Part shown: one piece after another, positions 63,860-64,000 of the stretch
How the letters are laid out: the number at the start of each line of letters is the position of its first letter
How positions within the stretch are numbered: the first letter of the stretch is position 1
Source: an uncultured cyanobacterium
GTDB lineage: Bacteria > Cyanobacteriota > Cyanobacteriia > Cyanobacteriales > Nostocaceae
Length of the DNA: 64,000 nt
Direction: 5' to 3'
NCBI GenBank assembly: GCA_903848645.1
Contig: CAINGU010000032.1
Location: 16,460 to 80,459, forward strand
Program-made: the position numbers and the translations under genes
Notes under the pieces: model-generated
The model's database searches: none
Seen by the model: only the letters and a program-made list of their open reading frames with translations
Told to the model about the DNA's origin: nothing

Positions 63860-63980
63860 TCCCTAACCTCAATGCTCAATTTTACGCTAGTCGGTCACAC
63901 TGTCAAGGACAAGCTGTCGTGCTTCGCATCCTTGACAGTATTCCCTTGACTAGCTTCAAATAGCATTGTGAGGTTAGGGA
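63860..63980. repeat. Nested foldback element (four-stem hairpin)
   Basis: Coaxial inverted repeats nest here. The outer stem TCCCTAACCTCAATGCT (63860-63876) pairs with 63962-63980 with a 2-base bulge. Then GCTAGTC (63886-63892) pairs with GACTAGC (63948-63954), then ACTGTCAAGGA (63899-63909) with TCCTTGACAGT (63929-63939), then AAGC (63911-63914) with GCTT (63921-63924). No protein is encoded. It may be a foldback mobile element (MITE) or a structured RNA. Confidence 0.8.
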
Positions 63981-64000
63981 GAAGGATTGTTTGGGGTATC

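Overview
The window is chromosomal DNA from a filamentous, probably heterocyst-forming cyanobacterium (order Nostocales; an Anabaena/Dolichospermum/Nostoc-type genome). The evidence is the cyanobacterial gene set (rpaA, rpaB, class II FBP/SBPase, an NblB-like HEAT protein, a complex C cofactor-assembly protein, an FtsH2-type protease), the filament-integrity operon fraC-fraD-fraE, a hetI-type phosphopantetheinyl transferase, many GCGATCGC (HIP1) octamers, AT-rich DNA, and intergenic heptanucleotide repeat arrays typical of this group. No transposase, rRNA gene or CRISPR array was seen.

Layout. 1-2.9 kb: a type I restriction-modification locus (3' end of hsdM, two small antitoxin-like genes, hsdS). 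2.9-12 kb: hemA and glpX, then a pilin-like secreted protein, a YbjN-like and a DUF3318 protein, a PEP-CTERM phytase-like esterase, queE, and a STAS-sugar transferase fusion. 11.9-23 kb: radA, rpaB, a complex C cofactor-assembly gene, a DUF456 protein, an NblB-like HEAT protein, a CBS protein, hetI with an alpha/beta hydrolase, rpaA, der and an EcfT/CbiQ-type permease. 23-29 kb is accessory in character: a nucleotidyltransferase, a small-protein/HNH-nuclease pair, two unlisted small ORFs (39 and 57 codons), a 979-residue protein joining a nuclease-like N-terminus, TPRs and three GUN4 domains, and an Rpn-type nuclease. 29-41 kb: a duplicated-domain corrinoid adenosyltransferase, fraCDE, a sugar ABC permease, rdgB, a phosphohexomutase, purN, a second pilin-like protein, recN, a truncated WD40 gene and a coiled-coil membrane protein. 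41-55.8 kb: an SLH-glycosidase protein, a GNAT and a methyltransferase, a double-ATPase peptide/nickel-type ABC protein, an ABC-2 permease, prxQ, cobQ, ftsH, gltX. 55.8-64 kb: tRNA-Asp(GTC), two tandem Ser/Thr kinases with a shared uncharacterised C-terminal domain, a second phytase-like esterase, a TM0106-type RecB-like nuclease, an HD protein, tRNA-Gly(CCC), and a non-coding end holding an inverted partial copy of that tRNA and a long foldback element.

Functional links. RpaB and RpaA are the paired OmpR-type regulators of light and circadian output and lie 6 kb apart with other photosynthesis-related genes between them. fraCDE and hetI point to filament and heterocyst biology. cobQ and the adenosyltransferase belong to cobamide synthesis but are 20 kb apart. 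The most unusual items are the nuclease-TPR-GUN4x3 protein, the inverted tRNA-Gly fragment with its changed anticodon loop, the nested foldback element at the right end, and the paralogous kinases with the new C-terminal domain.
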